64,000 nucleotides of DNA from Pacificibacter marinus (GCF_018860665.1 NZ_JAHKPK010000018.1:186001-250000); one strand, 5' to 3'; shown: positions 44,993-54,731, counted from the stretch's first letter. Numbers and translations are program-made. Notes: generated from the letters alone by a model not told the origin.

Positions 44993-45913
44993 ATGGCTCC
45001 ACAAAAAGTAATTTCTCTGTCCGCATGGATCGGTCTTGGACTTATGGGTCTATTTTGGGGCGGGTCATTTTTGTCGATTGAATTGATGCTGCGCCAAATG
45101 CCTTTCGAAACATTGGTCGCTCTGCGTATTTCTGGCGGCGCAGTGGCGCTTTGGGCCTATGTGTTGATACGAGGTTATGACATACCGCGCGCCCCGCGCA
45201 TTTGGATATCCTTTTTGCTCATCGGATTCATCAACGTGGCCATGCCTTTTGGTCTGATCACTTGGGGACAGCAATATATCCCTTCAGGGCTTGCAGGGAT
45301 TTTGAATGCCTCAACGGCCCTGTTCGGCCCAATTGTGGCGACACTTGTCTTTGCAGATGAACGACTTGGCCTACGCAAAGCCGTCGGTGTGCTGTTTGGC
45401 TTTTTCGGCGTTGCCACTGTGATCGGGTTGAATGCGATCCTCAGTTTTGATCTGACATCCGCAGGCCAACTTGCCCTGCTGGGCGCGGGCATTTGTTACG
45501 CCATTGGTGCCAGCTCAGTGCGTGTCCATTTGACGGGCATCCCCCTAGAGGTTTCAGCGGCAGGCATGATCGGCGGCGGTGCGATGTGGATGGTTCCAGT
45601 GGCGCTTTACATGCACGGGATGCCTGAGTTTGCCAGTTTTAACAGCACCACCCTAGGCGCTTGGGCCTATGTCTCGCTTATCTCCACTGGGCTTGCCTAT
45701 TTGATTTTGTTCTATGTGATCAAATCGGCAGGATCAGGAAACGCCACGCTGGTCACTTTGGTCGCTGCCCCCGTATCGGTGATTTTGGGCGCTTTGGTGT
45801 TGAATGAAACCCTACATTTCGAGGCCTATATCGGTTTTACCTTAATCGCTTTGGGTCTCTTGATCATCGACGGGCGTCTGATCCGGCGATTGGGGCTTAA
45901 AAGCCTAGCTTAA
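44993..45913 (+). CDS. EamA/DMT-family transporter
   Basis: A 306-residue ten-helix exporter with two EamA repeats. 'GLGLMGLFWGGSFLSIELML' opens the first, with 'PFGLITWGQQYIPSGLAGIL' near residue 83. The second contains 'STGLAYLILFYVIKSAGSGN' and 'VILGALVLNETL'. ATG at 44993 has AAGGACAGG before it; the frame runs 36 codons upstream without family similarity. It is only distantly similar to the exporter at 42733. The substrate is unknown. Confidence 0.9.
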   Translation: MAPQKVISLSAWIGLGLMGLFWGGSFLSIELMLRQMPFETLVALRISGGAVALWAYVLIRGYDIPRAPRIWISFLLIGFINVAMPFGLITWGQQYIPSGLAGILNASTALFGPIVATLVFADERLGLRKAVGVLFGFFGVATVIGLNAILSFDLTSAGQLALLGAGICYAIGASSVRVHLTGIPLEVSAAGMIGGGAMWMVPVALYMHGMPEFASFNSTTLGAWAYVSLISTGLAYLILFYVIKSAGSGNATLVTLVAAPVSVILGALVLNETLHFEAYIGFTLIALGLLIIDGRLIRRLGLKSLA

Positions 45914-46003
45914 CCGCGGTCTGTATCTGCCGCCCTCTTGATCCTCTGCGCTCTGCGTGGCACTCAAGACAGAACGTAAAGCGTTGCGCGAAAAGGACAG
46001 CCG

Positions 46004-46873
46004 ATGATCTATGAAAACAGTGAAGCTTGGCTTGCCAGCCCGCACAAACGTGTGGTGTTTTTCGCCATGTCTGGCTTGGGCAAAACCCATATGTCCAGCA
46101 TGTTGCGCGCCACAGGTCAGTGGTATCATTATTCCATCGATTACCGGATCGGCACGCGCTATTTGAATGAGGCGATTGACGACAATCTCAAACGTCTCGC
46201 GATGAAAGAACCTTATTTGCGTGAGTTGCTTTTGTCTGACAGCATTCGCATCAAAGCCAACCTGAGCTTTGAAAACCTATCACCTGTTTCGGGTTATCTG
46301 GGCCAACCGGGGAACGAGACTTTGGGCGGTTTGCCGATTTCCGAATATCGTCGCCGCCAAGAGCAGTTCCGCACCGCTGAAATAGCTGCCTTGATGGACA
46401 CAGCCGCCTTTTTGGAAAAATCCCAAAACCTCTATGATTACCCGAACTTTGTCTGCGATACAGGCGGGTCTATCGTTGAATGGGCTGATCCTGATAACCC
46501 AGATGATCCGATCCTTAAATCACTGTCAGAGCAGGCTTTGTTGGTATGGATCAAAGGCTCGGATGCGCATACGGACGAATTGATCCGCCGCTTCAACACC
46601 GCACCCAAACCTATGGCCTACCGGCCAGAATTTTTGACCGACTGTTGGGAAGACTTCATCGAAGAAAATGGCGTGACAGAAGATCGCGTGAACCCTTATG
46701 ATTTCATTCGATATTCATACAAACGGTCGATGATTTCGCGTCAGCCGCGTTATGCCAAAATGGCCGAATGGGGCGTGACCGTTGACGCCGGCATTATGGG
46801 CGCTGCAAAAACCGCTGACGATTTTGCCGCTATCATCGCTGCTGCGCTTGATGAAAAAGCCGCGAACACCTAA
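46004..46873 (+). CDS. P-loop protein of unknown function upstream of metA
   Basis: A 289-residue protein with a Walker-A-like 'AMSGLGKTHMSSML' (21-34) and an opening 'KRVVFFAMSGLGKT' like nucleotide kinases. 'NFVCDTGGSIVEWADPDNPD' near 150 could be the acidic metal or substrate site, and a basic helix 'YSYKRSMISRQPRYAKMAEW' near 235 could be a lid. It is 48 bases upstream of metA on the same strand. I recall homologues annotated only as ATPase in Rhodobacteraceae. A kinase or ATPase fold is well supported; the substrate is not. Confidence 0.8.
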   Translation: MIYENSEAWLASPHKRVVFFAMSGLGKTHMSSMLRATGQWYHYSIDYRIGTRYLNEAIDDNLKRLAMKEPYLRELLLSDSIRIKANLSFENLSPVSGYLGQPGNETLGGLPISEYRRRQEQFRTAEIAALMDTAAFLEKSQNLYDYPNFVCDTGGSIVEWADPDNPDDPILKSLSEQALLVWIKGSDAHTDELIRRFNTAPKPMAYRPEFLTDCWEDFIEENGVTEDRVNPYDFIRYSYKRSMISRQPRYAKMAEWGVTVDAGIMGAAKTADDFAAIIAAALDEKAANT

Positions 46874-46921
46874 ATACACAGGCCCACTCTTTGCGCCTCA
46901 CCTGTACAGAAAGCCGATCCA

Positions 46922-47845
46922 ATGCCCATCACCTTGCCAGAAACCCTACCTGCCTTTGATGTCCTGTCGACAGAGGGCGTTATGGTTATGGGGCTTGGGC
47001 GCGCGCAGACGCAAGAAATTCGGCCATTGCGCATTGCTTTGCTCAACCTGATGCCGAAGAAAATTCAAACCGAAAACCAATTTGCACGTCTGATCGGTGC
47101 GACGCCGTTACAGATTGATTTTCAACTGATCCGCATGAGTGAGCACCAAACCAAAAACACCGCTGCGGAACATATGGCGCAGTTTTATCGCCCCTTTGAT
47201 GAGGTTAAAGCCTCAGGCGAAAAATTTGACGGTTTGATCATCACTGGCGCCCCGATTGAACATCTGCCCTTTGACGACGTGACCTATTGGGGGGAACTCC
47301 AAGAGGTGTTCGACTGGACCCAAACCCATGTGCATTCCACATTTGGCGTGTGCTGGGGCGGCATGGCGATGATCAACTATTTCCATGGTGTTAAAAAACA
47401 TATCTTAAACAACAAAGCCTTTGGCCTGTTCAAACAAAACAACCTCGCGCCTGCCTCACCCTATTTGCGTGGATTTTCGGACGAATGCTTCATTCCAGTC
47501 AGCCGCTGGACAGAAATGCGTATGTCTGAGATTGAAGCCGCCCCCGGCTTGGTGCCCTTGCTCGGCTCAGATGAAACTGGGCCATGTCTTGTGCAAGACA
47601 CAGATCACCGTGCGCTCTATATCTTTAATCACTTCGAATATGACACAGACACGCTGCACGAAGAACTGATGCGCGACAAACAATCCGGCAAGCCCATACT
47701 TTTGCCGCAAAATTATTATCATAATGACGATCCGAGCCAACGGCCTGTGAACAGATGGCGCTCTCACGCGCATTTGCTTTATGGCAATTGGATCAATGAA
47801 ATTTATCAATCGACCCATTATGATTTGGACAAAATAGGTGCTTAG
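46922..47845 (+). CDS. metA: Homoserine O-acetyltransferase (MetA family)
   Basis: A 307-residue enzyme of the MetA (glutaminase-like) family that activates homoserine for methionine synthesis. Nucleophile Cys144 is in '[16 protein letters not shown]', with the His/Glu region '[18 protein letters not shown]'. '[10 protein letters not shown]' has Glu113 where E. coli MetA has Gly; Glu at this site is associated with acetyl-CoA rather than succinyl-CoA use. It overlaps the alpha/beta hydrolase gene by eight bases. Confidence 0.95.
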   Translation: MPITLPETLPAFDVLSTEGVMVMGLGRAQTQEIRPLRIALLNLMPKKIQTENQFARLIGATPLQIDFQLIRMSEHQTKNTAAEHMAQFYRPFDEVKASGEKFDGLIITGAPIEHLPFDDVTYWGELQEVFDWTQTHVHSTFGVCWGGMAMINYFHGVKKHILNNKAFGLFKQNNLAPASPYLRGFSDECFIPVSRWTEMRMSEIEAAPGLVPLLGSDETGPCLVQDTDHRALYIFNHFEYDTDTLHEELMRDKQSGKPILLPQNYYHNDDPSQRPVNRWRSHAHLLYGNWINEIYQSTHYDLDKIGA

Positions 47846-48782
47846 CACAGTCATCATTCTCATTTTGACCACTGCCGTAACATTTACCTTCGCGCGATAT
47901 CGTATGCGACATGCTGAACGTCTTGCCCCTATGCGCGGGCAGTTGGTCACCGGGCGTGGCGGCGCAACCATTCACGTGGAAACGTACGGTCCTGCGCGCG
48001 CGCAGCCTTTGATCATGATTCACGGCATGTCAGGATCGACTTATGACATGACGCATTCGTTGCTGCCGGAACTGGAAAACGAATTCCGTGTCTATATTGT
48101 TGACCGCCCGGGGTTTGGATATTCTCCGATGCTTGATCACGGCGAAGACTTACAATCGCAGGCACGCGCCATACGCGAGGCGGTGTTCGCATTGGACAGT
48201 CGCAAACCGATTGTTTTAGGCCATTCTTATGGCGGGGCTGTGGCTCTCGCGATGGCACTGGATGCCCCTGAAACCTTGGCTGCACTTGTGCTTTTGTCTG
48301 CCCCGTCACATCAATGGGCGGGCGCCCCTGTACTGCTCTATCGCATTTTAACAACACCCATACTTGGCTCTATTGCCGCTTGGTTGATCGCGGCTTACGT
48401 GCCGAATTCCTATATTCATACGCAAATTAAAGCGGTTTTCGCCCCGCAACCTATTCCTGACGGCTACATAAAGACCTACCAACCGATACGGGCGCTGCGC
48501 CCTAGCACCTATGTGCTGAACGCGCGTCAACGGATCGCGCTTAAAGCGCAACTGGCCGATATGGAACCGCGCTATCCGACGATTGGTCTGCCTGTCGAAA
48601 GTGTTCATGGCACCGCCGATACCACCGTGCCGCACCTGATCCATGCCATTCCTTTGGACAACCAGATGCAGGTAAACCGCTTGGTGGAACTTGGCGGCAT
48701 TGGCCATATGCCACATCATTGCGCCTTAGAAGATGTGGAACACGCTGTTTACCGCGCCGCGTCCCGCGCTGCACTGGATTAA
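47838..48782 (+). CDS. Alpha/beta-fold hydrolase with N-terminal membrane segment
   Basis: A 314-residue hydrolase. The N-terminal hydrophobic stretch (3-19) probably anchors it. The core has oxyanion motif '[12 protein letters not shown]', 'DRPGFGYS', the nucleophile elbow with Ser130 in '[14 protein letters not shown]', a late Asp in '[10 protein letters not shown]' and catalytic His in '[11 protein letters not shown]'. It starts with GTG inside the end of metA (eight-base overlap), so expression is linked to metA. The natural ester or other substrate is unknown; despite the linkage it lacks MetX-type signatures. Confidence 0.88.
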   Translation: MLSTVIILILTTAVTFTFARYRMRHAERLAPMRGQLVTGRGGATIHVETYGPARAQPLIMIHGMSGSTYDMTHSLLPELENEFRVYIVDRPGFGYSPMLDHGEDLQSQARAIREAVFALDSRKPIVLGHSYGGAVALAMALDAPETLAALVLLSAPSHQWAGAPVLLYRILTTPILGSIAAWLIAAYVPNSYIHTQIKAVFAPQPIPDGYIKTYQPIRALRPSTYVLNARQRIALKAQLADMEPRYPTIGLPVESVHGTADTTVPHLIHAIPLDNQMQVNRLVELGGIGHMPHHCALEDVEHAVYRAASRAALD

Positions 48783-48876
48783 CAGTGGCGCTTTTGCGCG
48801 CGGCTCATTGCACTGCCTCCATAAACGCCCCATATTGGGGAAAACACGGCCCAAAACCATACGAATGAGGCAGTCT

Positions 48877-49761
48877 ATGACCGAGTTACCTTTTGATGGC
48901 GGCATCTCAAAATTCTATTCCACCCAAGCCCCCGCTGACATTCGCAAAGCTGTGGAACAGGGCGGCAAAAAGGATATTTTATCCCCAAGCTACCCCTACG
49001 ACAAATGGATGAAGAAATCCGATTACGAGGATGAGATCAACGCGCTGCAACGCGAGTTGGTAAAGTTTTTGAGCGATGTGAACACCACAGGAAAACGCGT
49101 TGTTGTGGTTTTTGAAGGCCGTGATGCGGCAGGCAAAGGCGGCACGATTAAGCGGTTCCGCGAAAACCTGAACCCGCGTTCGACACGGGTCGTGGCCTTG
49201 CCGAAGCCCTCGGACCGCGAAAGTGGCGAATGGTATTTTCAACGTTACATCAAGCACCTACCAACGACTGGTGAAGTGGTCTTGTTTGATCGTTCTTGGT
49301 ACAATCGCGGCGTTGTGGAAAAGGTGTTTGGCTTTTGCAGCGATGCAGAGCGCAGACATTTTTTCAATCAAGTGCCCGCCTTCGAGCAGATGCTCATCGA
49401 TGATGGCATTCTGCTGTTCAAAGTCTGGTTGAACGTTGGCCGCGCTGAACAGTTGCGCCGCTTTCTAGATCGTGAAAAAGATGAATTGAAGCAATGGAAG
49501 CTGTCCGGCATTGACGTCAAAGGCTTGTCAAAATGGGACGCCTATACGGACGCAATTACTGAAACGTTAAGACGCACGCACAGTGATACAGCCCCTTGGA
49601 CGGTTGTGCGTTCTGACGATAAATACCGTGCACGACTGAACGCCATTCGCGCAGTGTTGAGCCAGATCGACTATAAGGACAAAGATGTAGATGTCGCCCA
49701 TGCGCCAGACGTGAAAATCACGGGCGGGCCTGAAATGTTGGACACGGGGTCCGAGACCTAA
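48877..49761 (+). CDS. ppk2: Polyphosphate kinase 2 (PPK2 class I)
   Basis: A 294-residue single-domain PPK2 that moves phosphate between polyphosphate and nucleoside diphosphates. It has Walker A '[14 protein letters not shown]' (81-94), Walker B '[12 protein letters not shown]' (about 134-145) and lid arginines in '[16 protein letters not shown]'. GAGGCAGTCT precedes ATG 48877; the frame runs 48 codons further back over the preceding gene. The TetR gene starts on its last base, suggesting co-regulation. Confidence 0.94.
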   Translation: MTELPFDGGISKFYSTQAPADIRKAVEQGGKKDILSPSYPYDKWMKKSDYEDEINALQRELVKFLSDVNTTGKRVVVVFEGRDAAGKGGTIKRFRENLNPRSTRVVALPKPSDRESGEWYFQRYIKHLPTTGEVVLFDRSWYNRGVVEKVFGFCSDAERRHFFNQVPAFEQMLIDDGILLFKVWLNVGRAEQLRRFLDREKDELKQWKLSGIDVKGLSKWDAYTDAITETLRRTHSDTAPWTVVRSDDKYRARLNAIRAVLSQIDYKDKDVDVAHAPDVKITGGPEMLDTGSET

Positions 49762-50378
49762 TGGCAAAACGCGGCTACCATCATGGCAATCTACGCCAAG
49801 CGCTTGTGGATGCAGCCTTGACCTTGATCGAGGCCAAAGGCCCGACGGGGTTTACCCTGTCCGAGGCTGCGAAAACAGCTGGCGTAACACCGGCTGCGGT
49901 CTATCGCCATTTTGAAGGCCGCGAAGATTTGATCGCCGAAATTGCCCGTCAAGGCTTTGAGATGTTCGCCGATTTGCTTGAATACGCATATGAAAAAGGC
50001 CTGCCGTCTGATCGTGCGGCTTTTGAAGCAACGGGACGCGCCTATTTGGCCTTTGCACGCAAATACCCCGGTCACTATGTGGCGATGTTTGAAAGTGGGG
50101 TTTCAATCCAACGCACGCCTGAGCTTTATAAAGTGTCATCACGTGCATTGGGCGTTTTGGAAAAATCTGCCGCGAAATTATCAGAACATATTCCCGCGGA
50201 CAGACGCCCCCCACCGCAGATGTTTTCTGCGCATATTTGGGCGATGAGCCACGGCGTGGTGGAACTGTTTGCCCGCAATTCACCAGGCAGCAAAAGCCCC
50301 TTCCCGCCTGAAGATTTGCTTGAGACAGGCATCGGAATCTATCTGCGCGGGCTTGGACTTATTCCGGCCGACGAGTGA
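49761..50378 (+). CDS. TetR/AcrR-family transcriptional regulator
   Basis: A 205-residue regulator. The N-terminal TetR helix-turn-helix is 'GNLRQALVDAALTLIEAKGP' to 'AAKTAGVTPAAVYRHFEGRE' (about 8-55), followed by an all-helical ligand domain that contains the WHG-type block 'AHIWAMSHGVVELFARNSPG'. It shares one base with the PPK2 stop (TAATG), so it is translated from the same mRNA and may regulate it. The ligand is unknown. Confidence 0.93.
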   Translation: MAKRGYHHGNLRQALVDAALTLIEAKGPTGFTLSEAAKTAGVTPAAVYRHFEGREDLIAEIARQGFEMFADLLEYAYEKGLPSDRAAFEATGRAYLAFARKYPGHYVAMFESGVSIQRTPELYKVSSRALGVLEKSAAKLSEHIPADRRPPPQMFSAHIWAMSHGVVELFARNSPGSKSPFPPEDLLETGIGIYLRGLGLIPADE

Positions 50379-50413
50379 GGCTTTGCTTCACCTATGTGCG
50401 TCTTATCACTGCC

Positions 50414-51394
50414 TTATGTGATGTTATGCGCGCCCATAAACACAGACATGACACGATCCACCATCTGTGGTGTCACGCTGCGTAGATTGGCTTCAAAGGC
50501 AGGAATATCTTGCGCCCATGTGGTGACCAGCTCATAGGAAGGAAAATAATCTACCGCACTGTTTTCATTGGTCATTTCGCCCGCCGCAGCCCGCAAAACC
50601 GCTTTGGAATAGGTCGTCGCCGCCAAGACATGTTCATTAGACGCCGTCGCCGTCAAGGGCACGGGCGAGACTGTCAAAAGCAATTTCATATCGGGGTTTA
50701 CCGCTGTGAGCGCAGTATAGATTGCTTCTAAATCATCCACGAGTTCATCAAAGGCAAAGTTGTGAAAACGGTAGCGTGCGGGATCATATTCGCCCGCAAT
50801 CACACCGGGTGCCAGCGCCATCACGCGCCCCACTTTATCATCCATCCACGCCTCGGTTAACCCTAAGGTGAATACAAAGATATCAGTGTCGATCAGCAGT
50901 CGGCGCACACAAGCCAAATGCGCGCGGCGTTGATCCATTGCCACGCTCAAGCTGTCAAATCCGTCAGGCTTAACGCCCGGGCGAAGCGCATCGAAAAAGC
51001 GGTTCTCTTTTTGCCAAAACAGATCTTCATGCACTCTGTCTTGTGCCACATCATCCAGCAACTCGCGCAACTGACGCGGCGTATAAATATTGCCGTAACG
51101 CGCAGAGTAAATGCCATAGCTGAGGCGTTTCGCATCCTCTTCGCTCAATCCCGCAGGTGCGGGCTCGGCATCAAGCACCGTCATACCCTGCCCTTTGAGT
51201 CTGCGGCCAATATGCTGTGCGAAACAACTGCCTGCGGTGGCGATTGCCGTCTTATCCGAGATTTTAAATTTCGGTGAAAACACATCAGGCCAAAGCGTTT
51301 TGTCAGTTTCAACAACACCACTGCGCCAATAGGCCTTATCAGACAGATTTGAATAAGGGGATGTCACTGCCAAAATGCTCCGGTTCGATTGCAA
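50414..51394 (-). CDS. GSCFA-domain protein
   Basis: A 326-residue protein with the eponymous 'ATAGSCFAQHIGRRL' (GSCFA at 55-59) and downstream 'FTLGLTEAWMDDKVGRVMAL', 'PDMKLLLTVSPVPLTATASN' and 'DYFPSYELVTTW'. The domain is related to SGNH/GDSL hydrolases, so an esterase or deacetylase acting on surface polysaccharide or peptidoglycan precursors is plausible but unproven. No signal peptide is visible. It is convergent with the TetR gene. Confidence 0.88.
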   Translation of the reverse strand: MQSNRSILAVTSPYSNLSDKAYWRSGVVETDKTLWPDVFSPKFKISDKTAIATAGSCFAQHIGRRLKGQGMTVLDAEPAPAGLSEEDAKRLSYGIYSARYGNIYTPRQLRELLDDVAQDRVHEDLFWQKENRFFDALRPGVKPDGFDSLSVAMDQRRAHLACVRRLLIDTDIFVFTLGLTEAWMDDKVGRVMALAPGVIAGEYDPARYRFHNFAFDELVDDLEAIYTALTAVNPDMKLLLTVSPVPLTATASNEHVLAATTYSKAVLRAAAGEMTNENSAVDYFPSYELVTTWAQDIPAFEANLRSVTPQMVDRVMSVFMGAHNIT

Positions 51395-51464
51395 CCACTA
51401 TGCAACGCATCATCGGTCATTCCAAGAGGCGGTTTTCCTGTGCATCCCCAGAGCAGCAAGAGAA

Positions 51465-51490
51465 AAAGGCCGCCCAAAGGCGACCTTTTG
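51465..51490 (-). terminator. Rho-independent terminator after rpsI
   Basis: Arms AAAAGGCCGCC / GGCGACCTTTT with one mismatch and a CAAA loop. On the minus strand it ends in TTTTTCTC, 45 bases past the rpsI stop. Confidence 0.88.
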
Positions 51491-51534
51491 AAACTTGGTA
51501 TGGCCGAGGGTAAAAAACCCAAAACCAAAAGCAA

Positions 51535-52017
51535 TTAACGCTTTGAGAACTGGAAGCTCTTACGCGCTTTTGCACGACCAAATTTCTTACGCTCAACAAC
51601 ACGAGAATCGCGTGTGAGAAAGCCAGCTGCTTTCAAAGCGCCGCGCAACTCAGGAGTGTAGAGTTGGAGAGCTTTGGAAATACCGTGCTTAACCGCACCA
51701 GCTTGACCAGACAAACCGCCACCTTTGACTGTTGCGAAGACGTCGAATTCGCCTTCAACACCAGCAACGGTAAATGGCTGACGCAAGATCATTTGCAGCA
51801 CTGGGCGTGCAAAGTATTTGTCTTGGTCTTTGCCATTGATGACAACTTTACCGGAACCCGCTTTGATCCAAACACGTGCAACAGCGTCCTTACGTTTACC
51901 AGTCGCGTAAGCACGACCAAGCGCGTCACGTACAGGCTCGCGTGGGGCTGCAACTTCGACAACAGCTTCTGCGCCAACAGCGTTAAGCTCTTCCAATGAT
52001 TTGATTTCATCAGTCAT
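51535..52017 (-). CDS. rpsI: 30S ribosomal protein S9
   Basis: A 160-residue ribosomal protein. The conserved part starts at about residue 33 ('[20 protein letters not shown]') and ends with the tRNA-contacting tail '[17 protein letters not shown]'. The 30-residue acidic N-terminal extension is common in alphaproteobacteria. It follows rplM with two bases between them, the standard L13-S9 operon. Confidence 0.98.
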   Translation of the reverse strand: MTDEIKSLEELNAVGAEAVVEVAAPREPVRDALGRAYATGKRKDAVARVWIKAGSGKVVINGKDQDKYFARPVLQMILRQPFTVAGVEGEFDVFATVKGGGLSGQAGAVKHGISKALQLYTPELRGALKAAGFLTRDSRVVERKKFGRAKARKSFQFSKR

Positions 52018-52019
52018 GA

Positions 52020-52484
52020 TTATGCGCTCCGAGTGTTTTTAGAGTTCATGGACTTAACGTCGAGAACTTCTGGGTTCTGAGCTTCGTGTGGGTGCTCTGT
52101 GCCAGCGTAAACACGCAGGTTCGTCATTTGCTGACGAGACAGTTTACCACCTGGAAGCATACGCTGAACAGCTTTGGTCACAACACGCTCAGGGTGTTTG
52201 CCATCAAGGATTTGCTCCATAGAACGCTGCTTGATTCCACCTGGGTGACCTGTGTGCCAGTAGAACAATTTGTCGGTGCGTTTTTTACCGGTGAGCTGAA
52301 TTTTGTCAGCGTTCACGATAATAACGTTGTCACCCATGTCCATGGACGGTGTGAAAGATGGCTTGTGTTTGCCACGAAGACGCATAGCGACGATAGACGC
52401 GAGACGGCCAAGAACGACGCCTTCAGCGTCGATGATGATCCATTTCTTGTCGATGTCCGCAGGCGTAGCGGAGAAAGTTTTCAT
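52020..52484 (-). CDS. rplM: 50S ribosomal protein L13
   Basis: A 154-residue protein with '[20 protein letters not shown]' near the N-terminus, '[20 protein letters not shown]' and '[20 protein letters not shown]'. ATG at 52484 is preceded by AAGGG and gives the family N-terminus; the frame continues 30 codons upstream without similarity. It is the first gene of rplM-rpsI. Confidence 0.97.
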   Translation of the reverse strand: MKTFSATPADIDKKWIIIDAEGVVLGRLASIVAMRLRGKHKPSFTPSMDMGDNVIIVNADKIQLTGKKRTDKLFYWHTGHPGGIKQRSMEQILDGKHPERVVTKAVQRMLPGGKLSRQQMTNLRVYAGTEHPHEAQNPEVLDVKSMNSKNTRSA

Positions 52485-52853
52485 AGGACTACCCTTAAAA
52501 GGTCGAGAATTCAGATTGGGGTGTTCTATAGGTTTGGCGGGCGCAGTCAAGGGGCACAAAATCAAATTAATCACTATAAAACAATATGTTATAAAATAGG
52601 TATTATTTTACCCCACACAATCTCAACTAATTTCAACATCAAATCGGCCCAAAACGTTACTAAACGACATTTATGCGCCAAAAGGTCAAAATCATTTTTT
52701 TACAATCATAGAATAGCACCGAAACACAACCAATGCACAATAGTGTGGCACATGGCAAATAGATTTGGTATACAAAGGTATACACTATTCACTTTCCACT
52801 CAAAACGGTCTACGAATATTACAAATGACCCCAGACCTTTCAGGAGCCTGTCG
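52485..52853. other. 369-base divergent promoter region between rplM and icd
   Basis: No gene is supported. It is strongly AT-rich near 52560-52720. It contains a perfect inverted repeat TAAAATA-N5-TATTTTA (52592-52610), about 108 bases upstream of rplM, and two GGTATAC copies ten bases apart (52767-52783) about 70-87 bases upstream of icd. Confidence 0.75.
52767..52783. promoter_or_regulatory. Tandem GGTATAC repeat upstream of icd
   Basis: GGTATAC occurs twice with starts exactly ten bases (one helical turn) apart, within TTTGGTATACAAAGGTATAC, ending 70 bases before the icd ATG. The core resembles GntR-type TNGTATACNA sites and the palindrome before the SDR gene at 7392. Seen in sequence; the regulator is unknown. 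Confidence 0.5.
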
Positions 52854-54068
52854 ATGAAAAAGATCAAGGTAGACAACCCAATCGTAGAGATGGACGGTGA
52901 CGAGATGACACGGATCATCTGGCAGTTCATCAAGGACAAGCTGATCCTGCCCTATCTTGATCTAGATCTGCTGTATTATGACCTCGGTATGGAAGAACGC
53001 GATCGCACCGAAGATCAGGTCACCATTGATGCCGCGATGAAGACCAAAGAGGTCGGCGTCGCCGTTAAATGTGCGACGATCACGCCAGATGAGGATCGCG
53101 TCAAAGAATTCGGCCTGAAAAAGATGTGGAAGTCGCCCAACGGCACCATTCGCAACATCTTGGGCGGCGTCGTGTTTCGCCAACCTATCATTTGCCAAAA
53201 CGTGCCGCGCCTTGTGCCGGGGTGGTCTGATCCCATCGTGATCGGTCGCCACGCCTTTGGGGATCAGTATAAGGCCACCGATTTTCAATTTCCAGGTGCT
53301 GGCAAGCTGACGATGAAATTTGAAGGCGAAGATGGCACGATAATTGAACGCGAGGTCTATGACGCGCCCTCCGCTGGTGTCTATCAGGCGATGTACAACC
53401 TCGACAGTTCGATCCGCGACTTTGCGCGCGCCTCACTGAACTACGGGTTGAACCTTGGCTGGCCTGTGTACCTGTCCACCAAAAACACCATCCTCAAAGC
53501 CTACGACGGGCGCTTTAAGGATCTGTTCCAAGAAATCTATGAAGCTGAATTTGAAGAGAAATTCAAAGAAGCAGGCATTTGGTACGAACACCGTTTGATC
53601 GACGATATGGTCGCCTGTTGTATGAAATGGAACGGAAAATTCGTTTGGGCCTGTAAGAATTATGACGGCGATGTCCAATCTGACACCGTGGCCCAAGGCT
53701 TTGGCTCGCTGGGGTTGATGACCTCGCAGTTGATGACTCCAGACGGCAAAATCGTCGAGGCCGAAGCCGCGCACGGCACCGTGACCCGTCATTACCGCCA
53801 ACACCAAAAAGGCGAAGCGACGTCAACCAATTCCATCGCGTCTATTTATGCATGGACAGGTGGTTTGAAACACCGCGCCAAGCTGGACAACAACGCTGCC
53901 TTGCTCAACTTCGCTGAAACATTAGAGCGCGTGATCGTGGATACGGTTGAAAGCGGTTTCATGACCAAAGACCTCGCCTTGCTGGTTGGCCCAGATCAAA
54001 AATGGCTCACCACGATGGGATTCTTGGAAAAAATTGAAGAAAATCTCAACGCAGCTCTCGACGCTTAA
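52854..54068 (+). CDS. icd: NADP-dependent isocitrate dehydrogenase
   Basis: A 404-residue dimeric type-II isocitrate dehydrogenase of the TCA cycle. The N-terminus '[20 protein letters not shown]' is diagnostic of this eukaryote-like subgroup. Substrate-loop '[16 protein letters not shown]' and '[20 protein letters not shown]' with metal Asp residues follow. CAGGAG precedes ATG 52854. The frame is open for 256 further codons upstream, antisense through rplM, but this is not similar to anything and is ignored. A tandem GGTATAC repeat lies upstream and a strong terminator follows. Confidence 0.97.
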   Translation: MKKIKVDNPIVEMDGDEMTRIIWQFIKDKLILPYLDLDLLYYDLGMEERDRTEDQVTIDAAMKTKEVGVAVKCATITPDEDRVKEFGLKKMWKSPNGTIRNILGGVVFRQPIICQNVPRLVPGWSDPIVIGRHAFGDQYKATDFQFPGAGKLTMKFEGEDGTIIEREVYDAPSAGVYQAMYNLDSSIRDFARASLNYGLNLGWPVYLSTKNTILKAYDGRFKDLFQEIYEAEFEEKFKEAGIWYEHRLIDDMVACCMKWNGKFVWACKNYDGDVQSDTVAQGFGSLGLMTSQLMTPDGKIVEAEAAHGTVTRHYRQHQKGEATSTNSIASIYAWTGGLKHRAKLDNNAALLNFAETLERVIVDTVESGFMTKDLALLVGPDQKWLTTMGFLEKIEENLNAALDA

Positions 54069-54092
54069 ACATCTGACTTGAAATATGAAATC

Positions 54093-54122
54093 GGGCTGTA
54101 GTTCACTCTGCGGCCCTTTTTT
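54093..54122 (+). terminator. Rho-independent terminator after icd
   Basis: Arms GGGCTGTAG / CTGCGGCCC (two G-T pairs), six-base loop and six T, 24 bases past the icd stop. Confidence 0.92.
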
Positions 54123-54224
54123 ATGCGCAGATCCAGACTTGTTTATCTGCGCATCTACAAGGTAGACACACCGCAGGCGCGACCCATGTCGGGGCGCTTT
54201 GTTTATCTTAGAAAAGAGACAGTT

Positions 54225-54731
54225 ATGACCACGACCTTTTTCGATTCCTTTATGTCCGGTGCCCAGCATCCTGTGTATGGGCTTGATCACATCCTTGCCA
54301 TGCTGGTGGTTGGCGTTTGGGCGCTACAAATTGGCGGACGGGCCATTTGGGCGGTTCCGCTTGGGTTTGTTGGCACGATGGCTGTCGGATTTATCGCCGC
54401 CCGCGCTGGCCTATCCCTGCCCTTAGTAGAACCCATTATTGTCGCTTCAAGCATCGCGCTTGGCCTAGGCGCATTGTTTGCCCTGCGTCCATCTGTACCG
54501 ATTGCAGTCGCGCTGACCAGCTTTTTTGGCCTGTTTCACGGCCATGCCCATGGGGTTGAACTTGGTGAGGCTGCGCCTCTTGCGTTTGGTCTTGGGTTCG
54601 TCTTGATCACAGCGGCGCTACACGCGTCCGGCATAGTGTTGGCGGGCTTTATGCGCCAAGCCCATAGGTTTGCCCCCCGTGCCCTTGGCGCAGTTTCAGC
54701 GCTGGTCGGACTATCCTTGGTGTTTGGATAA
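54225..54731 (+). CDS. HupE/UreJ-family membrane protein, short N-terminus
   Basis: A 168-residue inner-membrane protein with six hydrophobic segments. The family motif 'GAQHPVYGLDHILAMLVVG' (about 11-29) and the His-rich 'FFGLFHGHAHGVEL' (about 104-117) are present, as in nickel/cobalt or related metal permeases. HupE proteins usually begin with a signal peptide ending in a His motif; that part is missing, and the 34 in-frame codons upstream are basic and unlike a signal peptide. No urease or hydrogenase gene is nearby, so nickel as substrate is uncertain. Confidence 0.82.
   Translation: MTTTFFDSFMSGAQHPVYGLDHILAMLVVGVWALQIGGRAIWAVPLGFVGTMAVGFIAARAGLSLPLVEPIIVASSIALGLGALFALRPSVPIAVALTSFFGLFHGHAHGVELGEAAPLAFGLGFVLITAALHASGIVLAGFMRQAHRFAPRALGAVSALVGLSLVFG

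Noticed and set aside
45914-46003. Possible SAM-II-type riboswitch before the P-loop/metA genes
   Set aside because: The leader has a GC-rich partial repeat and ends AAAAGGA, but the conserved core between hairpin and ribosome-binding site of SAM-II is missing and the stem pairs poorly.
52086-52853. 256-codon upstream extension of icd
   Set aside because: It is antisense to rplM and its promoter region, has no family similarity, and a good ribosome-binding site sits directly before the ATG at 52854.
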